A stretch of 64,000 nucleotides of DNA from Taeniopygia guttata (Eukaryota > Chordata > Aves > Passeriformes > Estrildidae): NCBI RefSeq assembly GCF_048771995.1, contig NC_133024.1, forward strand, positions 27,854,001 through 27,918,000, given 5' to 3'. This document shows, piece by piece, positions 1 to 13,030 of the stretch. Position numbers and translations under genes: made by a program. The notes below the pieces were generated by a model. The model was not told the origin of the DNA. It did not search any database and saw only the letters and a program-made list of their open reading frames with translations. The stretch's first letter is position 1, and every line of letters begins with the position of its first letter.

Positions 1-453
1 CAAAAACAAAAAACCACCAGTTCCACTTTCATTTCAGGGATTTCACATTTCTTGCACCCTACCTAAGCAAATCTGTAATGCAGCAGGAGGTCTGGTTACA
101 GTATTGGTTGGCATTCCTGATATACCTTGAATCAAATTAGCACAGTTATGGGTGGGAGCAGATACCTTCAGGTTCTCCTGGTTTTGATGAAAGTCTGGTT
201 TCAGGTGCAACTGAGCTAATGCAGTGCAGGTACAAGGATGAATTCCTGTTTCCTGTCTCTCTGCTCTTCTGCTCCCTTCTCCCCACCAAGTACATATTTT
301 CAGGCATAGTGAACTATGTTCATTCAGCATGTCTTGTGATAACCTGCCCTTAGCAGCCACCACAGATGACACCTTTTGAATCACAGTTATCACCTGCAGG
401 CAAAGATTTGCAAAATTTGGGGCCTTGTGTGGGGTGAGGCTGTGAGGAAGCCT

Positions 454-497
<44 letters not shown>

Positions 498-2096
498 CAG
501 GCCCAGGCTGTCTGGGTCTGTGTGATCACAGAATAAGGCATGGAAACAGCAAAAAGCACCACCAGAGTTCCAGCTGTCTGAAAGCAGAGATATCTGAGAT
601 CAGGCTGACATCAGGTGCTGGTAAAATTAAGACAGAAGGTAGCTTCATTTCAGACAACTTCTGAAGCCCTGAGTGTTTTTGTAATCTGAGTTAATTCAGC
701 TGGAGGGAATTTTCTCTTAAACCAATACACAATTTTGAGTAGACTTTTTCTTCATGCAAAAGCAAGGCACACCCTCAGCATGGTTTTAAACACAGCTTGA
801 AAAGATGACAACAACATTTAAGGCTGACAAATGACCCTGAGCTGGGGGAGGAAGAGTGGAAGTGGACAGAGTAAACAGATCAGCCATCACACTGTGATTG
901 GGTTAAATTTGAGTTTAGGCAAAATACCCCTGGCTCTTGTTTTCCCCAGTGCAATGGGATGCCAGAAAATGGTATCATGATAATACAGCCTTTCTAAAAA
1001 AGGCCACGGAGCCAGACTGCTGACCATATTTAGCTCTACTAAGTTGCAATTGGCACCAGCAAGCCTTGGTTGTCACCCACTGACATTTTGTTCAGCCCTA
1101 AAAATGAAAACAGTTGCCTGCAATGTTTCAAGCCATGAGAGTCACTGGGGACTCACAGACAGGGAAAGAGAAAGATAAGGCAAAGTATCAAGTTCATCAT
1201 GATTTAGGATCTCAAGGCCGCCACAGCCAAAAGCGTTGTTCTGTGTTTCTGAGGCGGTGAGAGGTGGCAGCAAACAGCAGCAGGGTCACAAGGGATGTCT
1301 GCAGCCAGACGGAGTGAGCACCCACCAGGGAGAAGCAGGTCCTGCCCCATCTGAACCCCTGAACCTCACTGGCACCATCAGTTTGAAGTGCTCACCATGG
1401 AAGTCACCATGAAGTGCCGTGATGGGTCTGTGCCTGCAGTAAAACATGACTGCTCTCCTTTGCTCCTTTGGTTCCCCAGGTTTGGCTGAGGAAGGTGGTG
1501 CTGGGAGCTGTACCAAAGCTTACTCTTGGTGGCTGGTGGGACCTTTTCACTGTGCAGTGGAGGTATTGAAGCTTGGGAGTCTCCTGGGGGTCCCCAGGAG
1601 GAGGGCAGGCACCTTTGCCCAGCTGCTCAAGTCTGGGCAATTCCCACTCTCCTCTCCTTATGTCCACCCTGCCTGGACAGATCAGAAAACAACAATTGCT
1701 GTCTGTGCCAGCTGCTGTGTCCAGTGACAATGGGAATGGGGTGACAATTCCAACTGCAGAACCCACAAACTGGTGTGGGCACCAAGGGGAGTTAATTTGT
1801 AAAGGGCAAACCTCCATCAGAAAGCAGCAGGGAGCTGATACAGGGCTGGGGAAGGGGTTCAATCTTTTCCTCTCATGCAGGGGCCACAGAGTACTATCGG
1901 TTCTGCCTCTCCACATGCCTGTGAAGTATCACTCCAGGAGTGACAGAGTTAACAAATACAGTGGAAGAGACAGCTCTGTAAGCTGAGCTACATGGTCACA
2001 TGCACGGGTTTTATTTTTAACATCCCAAAACTACTTGATGTTTCTGCCTGGGCTTGCTCTGTGTCCTTCTGTTCTCTTCCCTTTCTTTGTGTGCAG
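1..2096. other. Upstream flank, no gene recognised
   Basis: No coding exon with a recognisable protein and paired splice sites was found here. The only clear structure is the AG microsatellite at 457-496. A non-coding first exon of FBXO40 may lie in this stretch or beyond the window edge, but nothing in the sequence pins it down. Confidence 0.5.
457..496. repeat. (AG)n microsatellite
   Basis: Twenty uninterrupted AG dinucleotides, seen directly. It is likely length-variable between individuals. Confidence 0.97.
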
Positions 2097-2182
2097 GTCT
2101 CCCTCACCCACCTCACTTCAGCCCAGCTGAGCACAACCAGGAGAGAAGTGTTTAGTACGTGCACAGGGACTCTATGATCAAG
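2097..2182 (+). other. FBXO40: FBXO40 start exon (5'UTR plus 3 codons)
   Basis: A good acceptor (pyrimidine-rich tract ending TGTGTGCAG at 2096) and a good donor (AAG/GTAAGG after 2182) bound an 86-nt exon. It contains a single ATG at 2174, followed by ATC AAG, then the splice site in phase 0. The main exon at 8111 also begins in phase 0. Human FBXO40 likewise has only a few codons before the long exon. The Kozak context is weak (T at -3). Transcript data would settle it. Confidence 0.68.
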
Positions 2183-5100
2183 GTAAGGCTTTGTAAATGG
2201 AGTTGGAGGTTTTATTGGACAAACCTTGGTGCAATGTAATGGTTACTGTAGCTATGAAAATCAAGACATCTTCAAAACAGCCTTTGTAATTAAGATGAAA
2301 TAGAATAATCATGAGATGTCTTAAATGACACTCTAAAACAGAGGCAGCTGGTAACTGTGAGCACTTCTGTGACATACTACTCTAAAAAAAACCCTCCATA
2401 ATATATTCAGTGAATTAGCTGTAGTTTGCAGCACTGTTTGCAGGATTTAAAAAAAAAACTAAGATGCTGATTGTAAGATGGGAGCTTCAGCAGCAGATCA
2501 GATGATAAATCAAAAATTCAATTTCTGTTATTTTCAGGAAACTCAGAGAAGACAAGGAGATACAGTAAGGGTCAGAGGAAAGGCAAGAGCAATTTCATGG
2601 CAAAAGTGCTTATACTTAAAATGAGTTTTGTAGATTGAGACTGCAAACTTTATGTTGGCAATCTAGACTGAATGAATGATGAAGTAAGAATTTCAATAGT
2701 TAAAGGTACTACTGTACCATTTAGTATTGTGACTGCTTCGCAATTTTTATTAATTAATCTCTTTTATTTTTATTTTATTACTTAGATCTTAACCAATAGT
2801 TCTGAGATTCTTTACACTGGACACCTTTCAGAAAAGAGTGTTAATGAGATTGTTACCAGAGCATAAAATAGAACCTGAGCCCAAAGAGAAAAAAAACCAT
2901 GGTTTGGACCATTATCCTCCCTTTTTTTTCCTCAAATTGCAATGAAACTGGACCCATTCTTTTAAAGCACTTGTTGAACTCAAACCAAGACCAAACCTAT
3001 TTCCTAGTTACCAATGCAAAGTGAAAGTTTTTTTGACTGTGTCTACCAAGGACAGCACAGGGACTCCTGACATGTGTGAGGAGCAGCAGAGCAGCTCCAT
3101 GTCACAGCCTGCTGATCTGCCTGTCTCCCACAGGACTCCCCAGCATGCCCAGCAAATGATGCTGATGCTGAGCTATCCTGCACTATGCCACCAGCCCAGG
3201 GGACCATTTCAGCACCTGGAATTTTGGGTGGGTTTCTCTCAGATGAGCTATGGCTACATTGAACCAGGTAGGGAGGAGCAAAAAAACATTGCTGATCCAG
3301 GTCTTTTAGTGGGGAGTGCAGTGAAGGGTTCCCTGTGTTACCTGAGCCTCACTGCTCTGAAGTGTCCCTGCTCCTCCTGTAACAGCTTTAGTGCATTTCA
3401 CCAGAAATTGCACAAGCAAATTTTTGGTGCCACTTTACTGCCCATGTGCAGCACAGATTTTCCAGGCAAGGAGGAGGCCTGATGGTGCAACAGCTTCTCT
3501 TGGTCTCCATGGTCCTGCATGTCAGGTGTAGGGAGCTATGTGCTGTTCTGAGAACCTGGGCAACAGGCATGCTCCAGAAGAAAGGTAAGGAGCATGGATT
3601 GAATTCCTTGCCCAACTGATGAACTATACAGTGGATTTCTTTTTTCAGTATAAAGCAATTCCAACCTGTTCAGTAACTCTGAAATAGTGGTTATTGCATG
3701 AAACACCAAGGCCTCATCCAGATGATGTCCAGGAAATACAAGCAGTAGCTAGTGAATTGTCACAGCTTCATCCTTCCATTGTTGGGCTTACCCAACAAGT
3801 CAGTTGTTTCACAGAAAATCTTATCTTACTCCTCCCCATGTCTTACACTAAGGATTTGAAGTTCACCAGGATTGCCCTGGAATCAAAGGACCCTTTAAAA
3901 TCCATGTGAATTTGTTCAAGGTCACTTCAAAAGTAGGTCTTGCTTATGCTCACTATCAGCGTAACTGAGGAAGATTTCATCTACACCTTTAATTCTCCCT
4001 TTCCAGCAGCTCTGAGCCATACCATACTCACTGCCTGCCTTATTTAAAGCTTGGCTGAGAACTTGGATGTACAAGGTCAGTCTGAATGGCAACTGCAGAG
4101 CAGGAGTGCCATGAAGGACAGTGACCCACTGTGCTGAGTGCCAAGGGGGTCACTCAAGCTGTAAGTGACCCTGCTGTGGGTGTTGAGGTGTGGTGTTCAA
4201 CTTATTTAGAGGTCCTCACGATTCCAGGCGGTGCCATTTTTTGATTTGCTTTTTATTTTGTGTCTAAGGAGAGGACTTAAGAAAACTTGGGCTCCTGGGA
4301 TTCATGTACAAATGCAGTACAGTATGGTTTCCAATGGCATAGTGATTTTGTCCTCACCTCTAAGAAATAAAAATATCTATTTAGCAAAAGGAGACCCAAG
4401 CTTGATTTCTTGACAAGGTTGTTACTAAGTAGTGATTGAGGAAGAGCAGTGCATGAAGAGAACAGAAAATAACTAGTTAAAGAAGACTTACTTGGTGTCC
4501 TAAAAAATGTGATTCTACAGCTGGCTCTGCCAAAGTTTTTGTGCAAGAGGCATGCAACTGCAGGTGAAACATAAACCTGAGCATCTCTATGCTTGGCATT
4601 TTTGCTTGGCTTTACGTATTTGTATAAAACACCACATTTAATTCTACATATTTTCATCTCTCTAAACTTAAATTTTACATTTGCCAAATAGAAGTAATAG
4701 TATTTTTCAACCTCCAGCACTCCTATAGTATTGCAAAGATAAATTAATTATTGTGAACATGGTTAGATCTAAGATAGTAAATATGCTGACATGAAAATAC
4801 TTATATTGTAAGAAAATTGATAACTATTCCCCTCAAGATTTCAGTATGATAAATATGAGATAAACACTATATATTAGGTAACAAGGGTTAAAAGAAATAG
4901 AGAATATTGCCTATCTACCCTATACACTTCACCAGAAGTATTCACATTCCTTCTGTTGTAACTTTATATATAACTTCAGCATTCTTGGCTCCAGCATTTG
5001 GATGTGAACTTTCATGAGATTTTTTTAGGAGCTTGTTATCATGTTGTAAAATTTAGAAAGATTGTTTTATGTTCATTTGCAATTTCATTTCAGAGGCACT

Positions 5101-8100
5101 CTTTAGGGTCATTATCTGGGTTTCTGGTGGCCCTTTTTGATGTTTCTTCAAACTGGGAGGTATCCCTTGATTCTGTGCAAGGAGGTCAGGTACCATGTAT
5201 GACCTTAGTATGTCAAATGGTCAGGCACATGCCAAATGAGAAAATACTTGTATTATTTTGGCTCATTTACTGCAAATTAATTAAATATATGTCTTCTGAA
5301 AATAAATTTAATTGGTTTATAAACTGTAATTTATTATGACTGAAAAGGCCCACTCCAGACAGACATAGCTGCAGTTAAAATAGCAGCTGTATATTTTTAA
5401 ACCTTACTTGATTTGCTGTCATGATGGTCTAAAAATATTTACCAAAGTGGACAGACTGTGGACTGTAATGTGCATTCTTTCCTTACACAGTAGCTTGAAC
5501 GTGATTGAAGTGATAATTTCCTGGTTTGTTTGGGTTTTTTGTTTCCTAACCCAGACCTTGAGAAATTTTGCAAGTTGCATGGAATAAAGAAGTGTACAAG
5601 TTTAGAGAAATGTTTTGTCACCTGACTTATCTATGTGTCACCTACCTCTGGATGTTATGTATCAAACATACTGAGGCAAAATTTGTAAACTTTCTGCTGA
5701 GCATTTTGAGTTTGCAGTTTGTGTACTTGCAATAATACCATCAACTAAACCATAGCCAACTAAATTATCAATTAAAATACAGAGCTCCTGATTACTGGCA
5801 TGTCAGAATAGATGAAGCATTCAAACCCTGATAAATATCAGAAAGAAACTCTCTGTCCCTTCTTCCTGTTCTCTATGTTCACAGATTTGACAATGAGAGG
5901 AATAGATCTCTTTTGTCTAAAAAGAACAGCATATACAAGTTAGAGATGAGATAAACTAAACTAAAAAATGCCTGAATAACAAGGAAGACTGATTCTGCAT
6001 CTGAATGCTGTGATATGGTCACTTTTCATAAACAAAGCATGTATTTTCTTTCTCTACACATGATTTGGACAGGGTTTATTTCAGCATACAACAATGTGAA
6101 AGCAGGCTTCTCTCCAGAAACTTTGCCATCAGTCCTTTCTGCATTTTGGAGAACAATAAGGCCTATGCCTCTAATGTAGGGTTTTTTTATCAACTATTTC
6201 TCCACAAGAGTTACTTTTGCAGTGGAAAGTATTGTTCACACAGTCGTGTTTTTATTGCAGTGTAATGTACCCAGCCTTCCTCTGACCTTATGCAAGTCAT
6301 GGCTGGGACTATTTTTAGAGATTATATTTGCACCAAAATGCTACAAGAATGAGAGCAGCAAGGATGCTGCCAGTGTGAAATAAATCCATCTGTATCTCCT
6401 GCTTCTCTGAGCTGCATAAAAGTAGGTGTAACTAAACAGCCTGAAGTAGGACAGGTGCCGCCCCAAACCACATGTATTTAAGGGCTTGGTGTGACTGAGG
6501 CCACCCTGGCCAGCACCCTGGTGTCACATCTGTGCAGAAACCAGTATTTCCAAGGCAAGGAAGGGATGTTATAATGGAAGTCACAACATTTTATTTTCTG
6601 CATTGCTGTCTTGAGCTCTTTCCCTGCAAAGGTGATGGTACCTTATACTTGAGAGTATAAGTTTGAGTAAAGGGACCACAAAAGGTGTATGTTCTTTACT
6701 CAGCAGGGCCAAGAGGGAATGGGGTTGTTTCATTAAGAGAGTAAGCAGGTATTGATCAGCATTGGAAATTGCAAAAGATGGAACTAACTTGTGTTGAGCA
6801 ATTAATGCACATCAAATTTTCAAATATGAGTGCTGGTATTTCATGCAGAGACCCACAAGCATTGCCTTTCCCAGATATTTTTCCTTCTCTGGTGTTGTTC
6901 ATGACTTCCACTGCCAGGGTGTAAAGGTGTGAAAGACATGAAGTCAAGAGAACACCTTCAAGAAAGAGAGAGGAAGTTCTTCACATAAAATCTCTTCCCC
7001 TGAGCCTGAGCCCACTCCCTCTGCAGCACACCACTCCCCATGGCTAGGTCACTTAACCCTGGGTTTGCAAAAGAAAGCACATCTAGGCAAACACTATTTT
7101 TCTTTAACTTGTTTTCTTTAACCCTAGGAAAGATAATACACAGTCAAAACTATTTTACTACCAATACCTGTCTTTTCTCAGAGCCAAGCGAGAGTCTATT
7201 GGGCCTATGGTAGTTCTTACTGCATGAAATGTATGGGGAGAAGATTGGTCAAAATTTTTTTCCTATTTTCACATGAAAAAGAAAAGCAACCTGGGGCCTG
7301 TTTGAAAACAAAACTTGAGTTCTTCCTTATCATTAGCTTTTTTCTTTTGACAAAGATTCACAGTGATTCTAGAACCAGGCTGGAATGCAGCTCCTATAAT
7401 AAGGAGCAAGAAGTCAAAAGCTGGGAAGTTTCTACTTGTAGCAGGTCTTCTATGGGCCAAGTTACTGATACTAGTTGAAAGTATCCAGGGAAGTAGCTTC
7501 AAGTCATGACTGGGCAGCCTCTAGTTCTGTAAGCCAACAATTGGAGTGTAAGGGTAAATTAGGAAAGCAGAGTAAAGAAAGCCAAGGAAACTACCTCTTA
7601 CCCAGGTTGTTTTCCACACTGGAATTATCCTGAAAATAATCCTCACTCTTGACCTTGGTGGTGTAGAGCAAAGGGAGGTTCATTGTGTAACACCCATGTC
7701 TTTGTAGGGAGATGAGAAGAGGCCTAGGCCAAATGTAGAGAGGAAAAAGGAATGCCATTTTTCCTACTCACTGTTGAGGAAGTGGGATGCTCCTTCACTG
7801 TGCCCCTAGCAGTCTTGGTGTCAGCAGCCTGGTGAAATACTGGGACAGAAAACAGCTCATATCCTGGCTGCCTGAGCTAAGGAGTTAAGACCTTGTCTGT
7901 ATCTGTGCTGCTACCAGGCAAGCTGTACCACAGGGGTCAGAGGTGATAGGTGACTCTATGGAGCTGGCAGTCACTTTCTCACAGCCTCATTCCCACCAAA
8001 GTGCATGTTAACACCTCATGTGGGGAAACCAGCTATGGGTGTGGAGGGTCTGTGGCCATCCTCCTTCCTTCAGACAATAACTCTTGCCTTCTTGTCTTTG

Positions 8101-10712
8101 CCACAAACAGCACCGGGCCCAGAAAGCTCCCCCTGGGCAACACAGGCACTGTGAGCGATGTTTCAGCCGGCACTGCCGCGCGCCCATTGAGATCTCCGTG
8201 TCCTGCATGGTGATCAGCTGCCACCTCCACTGCGGGGCCACCTTCCACATGTGCAAGGAAGAGGAGCACAAATTGCTCTGCCCCTTGGAGCAGGTGTCCT
8301 GCCTCAACTCAGCCTATGGCTGCCCTTTCTCCATGGCCCGCTTTAAGCTGGGGAAGCACCTCCAGGTCTGCCCAGCCAGTGTTGTCTGCTGCTCCATGGA
8401 GTGGAACCGCTGGCCAAACGTGGATTCAGACACAACGCTGCACAAGAATATTATGAAAGAGACCTTGAATGAAGAATGTCTGGACACAGCTTTGGCACTC
8501 AGAGACCAGAAGATACTTTTCAGGGCTTTGAAAATAGCTGAATTATTTCCAGAGTGGAGGAAAAAGGATGAACTGGAAGAACTAATGGATCAAGCCATGG
8601 GTGGGGAAGCAGGTGCTGTGGGAGGAGCTGCCTGTGGTTCCCAAGAGGGCAATGACCAGTCTGAGCTCAGCCAACGTGAGCGGGAAGATTTAGCAAAGGA
8701 CAAAGAGGGAATGGATCTGGGGAGTTACAAAACGTGGGAGAACATTTTCAGCAAAGAGCTTCTGGCTTGCCAGGTAACAGGCTCAGCAGCCAGCACAGGA
8801 CAAAAGACAGAGGAGGCTTCCAAGAAAACAGCATCAGCCTCTCGTGCTGCCAGCTCCACAGAGAAGGCAAAGGAAGGACCTGATGGTGCAGAAGAGGGAA
8901 AGGGCCAAAAGTCTGAACAAGTAACACCAAGTAGAGAACTGAATGGACTGGCTCCCTGGCAAGAAGGAGTCCTGGAGAGGCTGAAGAAGGAAGTCGGTGT
9001 AGCGGATTACAACATGTATCTGGTACATCACGGGGGAATGCTCATCCGCTTTGGCCAGATGGCTGCTTGCACGCCCAGAGAAAAGGACTTTGTCTATGGG
9101 AACTTGGAAGCCCAGGAGGTGAAGACTGTCTACACCTTCAAAGTGCCAGTTAGTTACTGTGGCAAAAGAGCACGACTAGGAGATGCACTGGGCCACAAGA
9201 TGCCAACTTCAGATAAGTCAGTGGATACCTCAGAACTGGGAATAAACATAGAAGAACTACCTAAGACAAATATAGTTGAAGCCACACTGCTGTGTGCTCT
9301 GGAAAAAGAGCTGAAAGGTCATGAGATCTCTGAAGCAAGAGGTATCGACGGACTCTTTGTGGATTTTGCAACACAGACATACAGCTTTCCTTTGGAGCCC
9401 TTCTCCTCCAGCGCAGTTCTAGCAGATATTCTGGATGAAAACAGCCCACCAGAACTGCACATGGAGCTCTACACTGAATGTGTAACCAGAAGACACAACA
9501 AAAGCAGTTCAGCTTTCACGTTCACTTGCAGTCATTTCTTTAGGAGGGATGAGTTCCCATTCCACTTCAAGAATGTGCATGCTGATATTCAGTCATGCCT
9601 GGATGGATGGTTCCAGCATCGCTGCCCACTGGCCTACTTGGGATGTCCTTTTGTCCAAAATCACTTCCGCCCTGAGGGACTTAAGGCCAAGGTTATTTAC
9701 AGCAAGCCTCTCAAGACATTTGCTATTAAGCCAGAGGTGGACACCCTTCTTGCTGAACCGGGCAAGTGCAATTCCATAGTGGATAGTCGAGGGAGAAACA
9801 GGGACTTGCTGAGCAGCCTCCCAGTGGAAGTGCTCAAGTACATTGCAGGATTCCTGGACAGCTTCAGTTTATCTCAGCTATCACAAGTGTCAGTGCTCAT
9901 GAGGGACATCTGTGCCACTCTTCTTCAAGAGAGGGGAATGGTCCTGCTGGTCTGGGAGAAAAAAAGATATTCCCATGGTGGTACTTCTTGGAGAGCTCGC
10001 AAAAAGGCAAGTGACTGTGACACTGGGAAAAAGAGTCATGTGTCCTCTTCAGATAAAACATGGGAATGACAAGAAAAGCTGCATATAAACATGCAGATGT
10101 GGGGAAGGTTCATGAGGTTGTGAATTTGCACAGGGTTTTTTTTGTCAGGGGCCAGGGCTGTAGAATGCAGTACATCTAACAAAAGGATGAAGGTGCAACT
10201 AGACATTTTCTGAAAGTCCCCACCCAAGCTCATCTTTGCATGTGCACCACTTCTAGGCACTGAGAACTAAGAATTCCTGATATTTAAGTATTACCATCCC
10301 CATTAAAAATGGCAAGTGATAACTAAAGCAGCAAAACCAGCAAGTATGAGGTACAAAACAATACAGACCCTACTTTCACTTGCTATGCCAGCCCTGCACC
10401 ATCAGACATTCATTGCAGTGTCCAGAGTGAGTAATGTACACCCATTGTAAGCATAGACAGGTATTTAAAATCCTCATTTCCTCTCCCCAATTCCTGTCCC
10501 CTCTCTTGCATTAGATCTGGCAGTTCAGCAGCCTGTTCTCCAGAGTTCACAACTGGCAGCGCAGCGACGTCCCGAGCATGTCAGAGCACCTGAGGAATTG
10601 TCCCTTCTACCAGGCAGAGCACAGGACAGACCCCGTGCTGCTGACGGGCATGAGCGAATCTCGGGAGCAGACTCAAAAGACTTTGGTCTCTACTTTCAAG
10701 CACAGAGTTTGA
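2174..10712 (+). CDS. FBXO40: FBXO40, muscle F-box protein 40
   Basis: Coding exons are 2174-2182, 8111-10006 and 10515-10712, giving 700 residues (human FBXO40 about 709). The protein is the substrate receptor of an SCF-type ubiquitin ligase; in mammals it is muscle-enriched and targets IRS1. The N-terminus (about residues 13-125) is a Cys/His-rich TRAF-type zinc-finger region beginning PPGQHRHCERC. The middle (about 150-290) is acidic and poorly conserved. The F-box lies near 569-615 (LPVEVLKYIAGFLD). The last exon starts IWQFSSLFS and ends near STFKHRV, matching the human tail. The first coding exon carries only M-I-K, followed by a strong donor (AAG/GTAAGG); human starts M-G-K. Its exon begins at 2097 after a long pyrimidine tract. 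The large exon is open upstream of 8111 but without an ATG, so a separate start exon is needed. The donor at 10007 is GC. The exon 1 assignment is inference; the rest is strong. Confidence 0.93.
2183..8110 (+). other. FBXO40 intron, 5.9 kb
   Basis: No conserved coding exon, clear repeat family or RNA gene was recognised in this stretch. It is AT-rich in 4.6-6.3 kb. It ends with the acceptor CCACAAACAG at 8101-8110, which has a pyrimidine-rich upstream tract. Confidence 0.6.
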
Positions 10713-10867
10713 ACAACTTGCTTCCCCTCTGACATGCTCCCTTCAGGGCTCTGAGATGAAGATTTGGGGATTCAGGTGTAAAAATTGTTGCTTCCAACTC
10801 TCCTTTGGACGTACAAAATTGGCTTCTCCCCAACTGTGTTTAAAACCTGTGCATTTTTTTTCCCCGC

Positions 10868-10873
10868 ATTAAA
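10868..10873 (+). terminator. FBXO40 poly(A) signal candidate
   Basis: ATTAAA lies 156 nt past the FBXO40 stop. A canonical AATAAA at 11170-11175 is an alternative, giving a 3'UTR of about 480 nt. Which is used cannot be told from sequence alone. Confidence 0.4.
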
Positions 10874-12417
10874 TTGTTAAAGCTTCAACCACTGCTTACT
10901 AACATCACATGCTTTCTGTTTTCTGTTCCTGGTTTAATACAGCATCCTGAAGAAAGCAATGAGGATCTTATTTGAAAACATTTTTACATCCTTGAAGGTA
11001 GGCTGCTGCTCCTGTACCATGTGCCTGAGAGAAGCAAGAGCAGTTAATGTACTTAGCTCAAATAGATCTGAAACAGTTTTGTCTGGAAAGCAAAGTTCTT
11101 GGAGCACAAGTAGATGCCATCCTGCTTGGCAGACCTAGGGACTGCTAACCTGCTCTGAGACATGGGCAAAATAAAAAGACACCCCAAAATTATATGAATT
11201 AATTAAAACTCCAGTGAGAACTCCGGAATTCACTGTGGGGCCACTGACCATCATTTAGGACCCTGACTAAGACAAGCATACCTAGCTGAGTGTAAGCCTA
11301 AAGCTGAGCTCATGGGAGCATTCAAACCAAACCAAAGCAAACAAACTTGCTCTTTGTTAGAAGTAACCAAGTAGCAAACAATTTTTGAGACTCAATTGAC
11401 TTTTTATATTTTAAAGTAACAACTTTCTTTGTTTTATCTGAAAATTCATTAAAACAATCAAAGAATATTAAAAGTCATTTTTAGAATGCCTTACCAACTC
11501 AGTTTTGCAGTTGTAAATTGCAAATTCTGATTGTAAGCAGCTGAAAAGAGGATGTCAAAGAAATATTATTCTTTTCCATAAAAGAAAAGTAATTCAGTAA
11601 CCCATTCTGTACGTATAACAGTATGGATAATGTTTGCTTCAGTGGAATGGTCTGGAGTATAGAATCTTTTTTTACAGAGCAGAAAAGTAGGATTTGGCTT
11701 ATCTTTTAAAATAAATACACTAACTTAAACCAGAATGGGCTTGCTGAGGCAACAGATGAGATAAAACAGGCATATTACCAGCAGTGTCTGTCCCATTACA
11801 CTACTTGAAACCATTTCAGTGGTGCTAGTCAAAAATGCCATGGATGTGGTGGTGGGTGAGATTCCTCTGAAACAGCCATAAATTTATTTGTCAGCTTAGG
11901 ACAGTTTCCAGCCACTGCACCGCCACAGGGTGCTGACTCACCCCCTTTCTTTTTTAAGCTCATAGCCAGAAGTGTGAGCCCAGGACTGAGGTCTGGCTTT
12001 CATCTCTCTGCCTCAGGCAGGAGAACCTTGCTGGGAGCTGGGATGTTTGCTGGCTGGACCAATGCTCTTCTCACCTGGGCTGGCCAGGTGCAAACTGGCT
12101 CAGGCAGAGGGAAATGTGCTACACTTGCCATCCTCGACCTTTGTGCAGATCTGGGATGAGGTGGCCATGCAAGGAGCCTTCTCTTACCCAGAGAGGTTGC
12201 TGATGAACCTGAGCTGAGTGCTTGGCAATCAAAGGCATGAACTGGGTGGTGACCCAAACCACCAGTGCAGCCCAGCCTTGTCTACACTTGCAGCTTAAGT
12301 GGTCCCTGTGAGATTTTTAACCATGTTTTTTGTCTCCAGACACACACCCTCAGGAGCATACAGTCTGAGCTGTGAGGACAGTGGGATGGTCCCAGGAACA
12401 GGAAAGCAGCACTTCTT

Positions 12418-12590
12418 TTTCTTTTTTATTTTCTCTTTTTATTTCCCTTTTTCTTTTTCTTTTTCTTTTTCGTTTTCCCTTTTCCTTTTCCTTTTCCTTT
12501 TCCTTTTCCTTTTCCTTTTCCTTTTCCTTTTCCTTTTCCTTTTCCTTTTCCTTTTCCTTTTCCTTTTCCTTTTCCTTTTCCTTTTCCTTT
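12418..12590. repeat. Polypyrimidine repeat, (CTTTTT)n then (CCTTTT)n
   Basis: About 55 bp of CTTTTT units pass into about 19 nearly perfect CCTTTT units up to 12590. The + strand is almost purely pyrimidine for more than 170 bp. The long Phe-Leu open frames across it are an artefact of the hexamer. Confidence 0.95.
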
Positions 12591-13005
12591 CTTTAATTTT
12601 TCCCTTTTTTTATGTTACTCTATTTTCTGCCCCTAGAGATCCTTTCTGGAAAGTCTCATAGTGCTCTAGACATGAAAATAAACTTCTCTGCACAGATATC
12701 CTGCAGAAAACACAATTAGCATCCCAGGTTTATGAAGAGAAAACGGAAGGAAATGAACACAGGGAACCTAAGCTGGGCCAGGAGCAGTTAGAAACAGACA
12801 CTGATCCTTCATCCTGAGGCTTAAGGCCACTGCACAAAAACAAACTCTATCCTTTAAAGCTGCTTACAAAAACTCACCTATCCTCAAAACATTCCATGTA
12901 ACATGTGCTGCCCAATATTATCTCCTTGGTTTACCCAGCAAAGTTGACAGATGTGAAAACATACAGCCAGAATTCCTAGACTTCCTAGGTCTGTAGGAAT
13001 TCCTA

Positions 13006-13030
13006 AGAGACCTAGAATTCCTAGGTCTCT
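13006..13030. repeat. Short perfect inverted repeat
   Basis: Arms AGAGACCTAG and CTAGGTCTCT are exact reverse complements around a 5-nt AATTC centre. Further CCTAG copies sit just upstream (12971-13005), so the block is a cluster of related short palindromic words. Confidence 0.8.

Noticed and set aside
8084-8110. Start of FBXO40 within the large exon region
   Set aside because: The frame is open here but begins with TTG, the residues do not match the family, and an acceptor AG ends at 8110; a spliced start is better supported.
10007-10069. FBXO40 reading on to a stop at 10069 as its main C-terminus
   Set aside because: The read-through residues are not homologous, while the exon at 10515 encodes the conserved tail; retained only as a possible intron-retention form.
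12299-12661. Phe-Leu repeat protein on the + strand
   Set aside because: A direct translation of the CCTTTT hexamer array, not a gene.
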